Shown: piece after piece, positions 59,441 through 64,000 of the stretch
How the letters are laid out: each line of letters opens with the position of its first letter
Position numbering within the stretch: position 1 is the stretch's first letter
Assembly: GCF_004115265.2 (NCBI RefSeq)
Contig: NC_046304.1
Span: forward strand, 15,120,292 to 15,184,291
Reading direction: 5' to 3'
Origin: Rhinolophus ferrumequinum
Lineage: Eukaryota; Chordata; Mammalia; Chiroptera; Rhinolophidae
DNA: 64,000 bases
The notes under the pieces: generated by a model
What the model saw: only the letters and a program-made list of their open reading frames with translations
Databases searched by the model: none
What the model was told of the DNA's origin: nothing
Position numbers and translations under genes: made by a program

Positions 59441-61385
59441 TTTCTGGTCAAGATAGTGGAGTAGATAGATCCTGTGCTTGCATCCTCTCACAACCACATC
59501 AAAATTACAACTAAACTACAGACAACCATCATTGAGAATCCCCTGAAGTCTAGCTGAACAGAAGTCCCATAATGAAGGACATACAGAAAAAGCCACATTC
59601 AGACTGGTAAGAAGGGCAGAAAGGCAGAACGGTCCCATGTATGGTGGTTAAAAATCAGTAGGGATATTGTGGCTGCAGAAGTGCCCCCTGAGAAGAAGGG
59701 GTCCAAGCCCCACACCAGGCTTTCCAGCCTGGGGTTTCAACGCTGGGAAGAGAAGTCCCCACAATTTCAGGCTGTGAAAACCAGAGGAGATTGTAGCTGA
59801 ATGACACAAAGTGTGACTGGAGTCCCATGCATTCCTTTTAAAGGGCCCATGTGTGGGTTTACTGCTGACAGACTCATTTGCTCTCAGCTCCAAAGCTGGG
59901 GCAGCAGCTCAAAATGTGCCAGGGACATACTGGGAGGAACTGAATTGTCTGACTTCAGGGCGAGGACTGGATAGGCAGCTTTCTCCCAGACAGAAGTGTT
60001 GGCAGAAATCATTGTCCTTTGTTTAGCCTTCCCTTCTTCCAGCATACAGACCCAGGTGGTCACCATATCTGAGTCTCTGTCAACCTGGGTAATATTTCTC
60101 TCCACCCTGGCAATTCCCTGAAACCCCATCCCACCCAACTTGCAGATTCACCCAAGCCATGTCCAGTGGCTTTTCCATGCAAATGGCTTGTCTTGGCTCA
60201 TGCTTTGGATTTTCCTAAAATCTCTTAAATGTTCACAGACCCCAAACTAGCATCATCTGGTCTCAGTGTGCTCCATACCTCTTGCTGAGTAGCCTCAAGA
60301 CCAGCACTAGCAGCAGCCAGCCTTGTTTTTTTCAAGGCTTGGCCTCTCCCAGCCACTTCAAAGCCCAACACAGGTAGTGGCCATCTGTAGATTACTTTGC
60401 GGCTCATCCCAGGTGGCCATGGGCTTGCACAGACTGCAGCTGAACTTGGCCTGCAGCAGGTCCCCTCCCAGGAGGCCCTGGGGCTGGCATACCCAGTGGC
60501 CAGCTTCCGACTGAGCCAGAGCACCACCATTCCACCTCCAAGGATGACACACCCAAAGGACAGACTAGGCAGACACCCGAGTCCTACCAAAGGAAATCCT
60601 GCTTTGTAAGGTAAGCCCCTGCATAACAGCTCCTCCACTGTAGTCATAGCTAGTCCTTACAACTAATCAGCCTGAGAGTCAATCCCTCCCAGTGTCATGG
60701 AAACAACAACCAAGACTCAACTACAACAGGAGGGCAAACACAACCCACACAAGGGACATACCTGGAACACCTGACTCAGGTGACCAAGGAACCGTGTCAC
60801 TGAACCCAACAACACACCTACTACATAAGACCACTCTACTAAGACCATGAGCCATGGCAGCCCTATATAGAAACAAATACAGCAAGGCAGCCAAAATGGA
60901 GAGACAAAAAAAGCATGTCCCAAGTGAAAGAACAAAACAAAGCTCCAGAAAAAGAACTAAATAAAATGTAGACAAGCAATCTACCAGACACAAAGTTCAA
61001 AACACTGGTTATACAAATACTGTATGATTTCACTTATATGTGGAATCTAAAAAACAAAATAAATGAACAAACAAAACAGTAACAGGCTCATAGATACAGA
61101 GAACAAAAACAAACTGATAGTTGCCAGAGGGATGGGGGATTGGGGAGCTGGGTGAAAAAGGTGAAGGGATTAAGGAATACAAATTGGTAGTTACAAAATA
61201 GTCACAAGGATATAAAGTATAACTTAGAGAATATATTCAATAATGTTGCAACAACTATGTATAAGGCCAGGTGGGTACTAGACCAATCGGGGGGTACCTG
61301 CATAAATTATATAAATGTCTAACCACTATGCTGTACACCTGAAACTAATATAATATTGTATGTCAACTGTAATTGAAAAATTAAA
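59441..61385 (+). mobile_element. internally deleted L1: 5' UTR and ORF1 start joined to 3' UTR
   Basis: 59441-60890 is a G+C-rich L1 5' UTR-like region starting 'tctggtcaagatagtggagt'. From about 60890 to 61011 it runs into the beginning of ORF1 (ATGGAGAGACAAAAAAAGCA, then gaaaaagaactaaataaaat, caatctaccagacacaaag). At about 61012 it jumps directly to the L1 3' end (ctgtatgatttcacttatat, gtacacctgaaactaatata) and an A-rich tail. Nearly all of ORF1 and all but the last codons of ORF2 are absent. Confidence 0.75.
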
Positions 61386-61729
61386 AAATTGTTTTAAAAA
61401 AATTTTTAAAGAATTTATTTTTGCGTATGTTCTTTTTCCACCAGTTGATAAAAATTGCCCCAACACCATAAAATGTAAGCTTGATCATCTACACAGTGTA
61501 TGTGGTCGTATATATTATTATAATAGTCAGCAAGATGACAGAAAAGGAGGGTCCCAATCATATTCCCCCTTCGGCAATAATATTTGGCAGCCATACTTGG
61601 GCAAAAGTGCTTTTGTGAGAGCTTTGGGATCTAGGTAGGAGATTGTGAGACTCTGCTGGAGCCCAAGACCAAGGAGGGCTGTTTTAAAGCAGGCCTATGC
61701 CAACATGGCAGATTTGCTGACTGTAGTCC
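61386..61729. other. intergenic, nothing recognised
   Basis: No gene recognised. Confidence 0.4.
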
Positions 61730-62300
61730 TGGCCACAAACCTGGTAACAGACTGGTTCCCCTGTGAGCTCAGCTACAGCCCCACATGGCCTTGGTCCTGT
61801 CGCCAGCAATATCTGTCAAGGGACCTAGCAATAGTCATGCCCACCTGTGCCCTGGTAATAGGCCCACCAACCTCAGCCCTGACTGTGAATGCTGAAGGAA
61901 CCCGTGACTCACTTCCAGCCCTTCTTAGCTGCTAGTCCTGGCCAGGGACAAGGTAGGAGAGACACCCATCCATGCCCCTAAGACAGGCCCTCCAGCCTTG
62001 GTCCAACTGCAGACACTGAAACAGCCCTGTAACTTGGCTCCAGCACCATAGTTATGGGCCAGGAACAATCCTGCTTGTCTAGAGACCTGCCAAAAGACAC
62101 ATTCTTCTTCTGTGCCCCCAGAGGTAGGCCCACTGACCTCGGTTCACCTGTAGATCTTGAAGTGGCCCCAGCTCCTACCATAACCCAACTTCTACTGCTT
62201 AAAGCCATGGGCTGGGAACACTCCTGCCCACCCAGAGGTCTGGAGGAAGACACACTCCTGCCAAACTTGGTATGACTGTGGATCTTTAAGAGGGAGGCCC
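61730..62300. repeat. degenerate tandem repeat, about 125-145 bp units
   Basis: About four diverged units are anchored on 'aggccca(c/t)c' starts at 61860, 61985 and 62127. Each is followed by a 'cctc/ttggt..ctgtgaat/ctgcagac/ctgtagatct' stretch, then '..tgggccaggaa'. The last unit is partial near 62270. Source family not recognised. Confidence 0.6.
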
Positions 62301-62533
62301 TATAATCAATATCCAGCTTCAAAGGGACATCTCAGCAGATAATTAGGAACAGCTCCAGGCATCCTTGCCAGGATGTTAAATCGCGGTTCATGAAAAGTGC
62401 TCCCATGTCCATTAACTCTCCGTAAACAGCTTTATATTCTACCCTACTCCTTTGGTCCTTATAATCCACTCTCACCTTACTCTTCTATAAACTGGAGGAA
62501 CCTTTAGTTTCTGCCTGGCTATATCTGCCAGGA

Positions 62534-62945
62534 TGTATGTATTAGTTTCTTATTGCTCGATAAAAAATTACTACAAACTTAGTGACTTAAAACAACAGAA
62601 ATGTATTCTCTCATGGTTCTGGAGGCCAGAAGTCCAAAATGAGTCCTACAGAGCTAACTTCAAGAGGTCAGCAAGGAAAGTTCTTTCTGGAGGCTCCATG
62701 GGAGAATCCATTCCTTATCTCTTCCAGCTGCCAGTGGCGCCTAGCATTCCTTGGCTTGTGGCCACATCATTCCATTCTCTGCTTCCATCGTCATATTGCC
62801 TTTTTCTCTTCTATAATCAAACCTCTCTCCCATAAGGACTCTTATGATTACATCGAGGACCCACTTGGATAATCCAGGATCATCTCCCCAGCTAAAGACC
62901 CCTAACAATCACACCTATCAAGTCCTTTTTACCATATAATGTTGA
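62534..62945 (+). mobile_element. old mammalian interspersed repeat, family not assigned
   Basis: 'tagtttcttattgctcgata', 'gacttaaaacaacagaaatg', 'ctggaggccagaagtccaaa', 'ggataatccaggatcatctcc' form a familiar ancient repeat in conserved order. I cannot name the family with certainty. Confidence 0.55.
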
Positions 62946-63602
62946 ATGCTGGGATTAGAAACTAGGTTTCTTTGAGAGCCATTATTCAGCATGCCATGTC
63001 CAGGTATGGGGATTCTTTTCAGGAAGTAAATTATTTCCTCTTGGATCACAGGTGGGATTTCTTTTCTCAGAATATGCTGAGACCTAGCCTGAATTATTCT
63101 GGAGGCACCGAGAAGAAGTGGAAGAAGTTCTTGAAGAGGAGATGAATCACCTTGTAAGGCATCTGATTCATATGAGGTCCTTGTATGATCTTCAGGCAAA
63201 AGGAGGTTGATCTCTAGCAAGGGGAAAGGGATGCTTTTCTCAGCCGAGTGAGTTCAGGAGAGTCTGGGGGTTCCAAGTCCTCATGCCCAACCTCTCAAAC
63301 ATCCCCATCCCAGGATTTAAGGTCTCAGTCCTTCCTCATCAGGGCTCTAGATTTAGGATTGGAGACCCACCTAAGTTACAGTCAGCCTCCCTTGTAGCTC
63401 TGCCACCCTTGCAATTAGGTCCTAGGTCTGATTTTCAGCACTGTCTGCCTTGTGGCTGCAGAAGATGAATGTCTCATTAAATGTTGCCATGGGAGTGTGC
63501 TGGCTTTCACAACATACCCTGAATTGATAATTGACTGACCTGGGTCTATCATTCTGTTTCTTGAAGACTTCCAAGGCTCGGCTTCTGCTCCCAGTTGGCA
63601 GA
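62946..63602. other. intergenic, nothing recognised
   Basis: No gene recognised. Confidence 0.4.
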
Positions 63603-64000
63603 GAGTGAGGCGGCGTAGACAGGGGCCTGGGCACCTGGTGCCCCCTGCTGCCCGCTGCTGTGGGCCCACCCTCCCACAGCTCGCGGCTTCTCACCTCAGC
63701 CTACGACCACTGCCACAGAGCCCCAGAGAGCCACCCAGATGCAGGCCATCAGGTTTGTGATAGTGGGAGACGCAGCTGTAGATACGTAAAATTTGCCTGC
63801 CGTACTGATCGGTTGTACAACCAATGCATTTCTTGGAGAACACATCCCCACTGTCTTTGACAACTACTCTGCCAGTGTTATGGTAGATGGGAAATCTGGG
63901 CTTGTGGGATACTGCTGGACAAGAAGATTATAACAGATTACATCCCCTATCCTATCCGCAGACAGATGTATTCTGAATTTGTTTTTCCCTTGTAGATGGA
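63603..64000 (+). pseudogene. RAC1 pseudogene: RAC1 retropseudogene, cut by window edge
   Basis: ATG at 63739 begins MQAI as in the Rho-family GTPase RAC1. The DNA then follows RAC1 mRNA without introns: gagctgtag near the P-loop, acaaccaatgcatttc, ccactgtctttgacaactac, atggtagatggg, ctggacaagaagattat, ctatcctatccgcagacaga. A G+C-rich 5' UTR-like part precedes from about 63603. The frame is broken right after the P-loop start, with further small indels and in-frame stops, so no GTPase can be made. The G in 'VDG' and third-position bases favour RAC1 over RAC2. No intron where RAC1 has them, hence a processed copy. The 3' end lies outside the window. Confidence 0.9.

Overview
This is a mammalian nuclear window. 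It shows no operons, RNA operons or CRISPR arrays. It is dense in LINE-1, MIR and tRNA-derived SINE copies and carries a single-exon olfactory receptor (OR) cluster. The tRNA-headed SINEs whose head reads like 'GGCCCGGTGGCTCAGG' (28384-28668, 3026-3416, 49549-49729) resemble the Rhin-1 SINEs of horseshoe and leaf-nosed bats. With TA-flanked mariner-type MITEs also present, I infer a yinpterochiropteran bat, probably rhinolophoid. The species call rests on recalled repeat families, not on a search.

Genes: one OR1E-like gene (4998-5948, +) and two OR3A-like genes (42287-43234 and 54624-55571, +) have full open frames with all OR hallmark motifs. Two OR3A-like pseudogenes lie on the minus strand (24480-25237 and 30366-31574). 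The OR1E plus OR3A combination matches the OR cluster of human 17p13.3. A RAC1 retropseudogene enters at the right edge (about 63603 to the end).

Layout: 1-5 kb is unique DNA, then an old L1 with a nested SINE, then OR1E. 6-24 kb is intergenic DNA with L1, MER5A and LTR fossils and a repeat-poor stretch at 18-20.9 kb. 24-32 kb holds the two minus-strand pseudogenes. 35.5-43 kb and 46.8-55.6 kb are two diverged copies of one ancestral tandem duplication, each ending in an OR3A gene. 59.4-61.4 kb is an internally deleted L1 with its 5' region, followed by a degenerate tandem repeat and the RAC1 retrocopy.

The most interesting signals are these. (1) The two OR3A genes are about 97% identical over codons 7-203 but only about 79% identical afterwards, and their upstream sequence is unlike, which suggests gene conversion. 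(2) A mariner MITE with a pentanucleotide expansion interrupts an OR3A pseudogene. (3) A tail-less 5' half of tRNA-Gly(TCC) is flanked by a perfect 12-bp target-site duplication. (4) One L1 is inverted in its 5' part and flanked by a 14-bp duplication. I found no convincing new multi-gene system. OR genes act one by one in olfactory neurons, so there is no pathway within the window.
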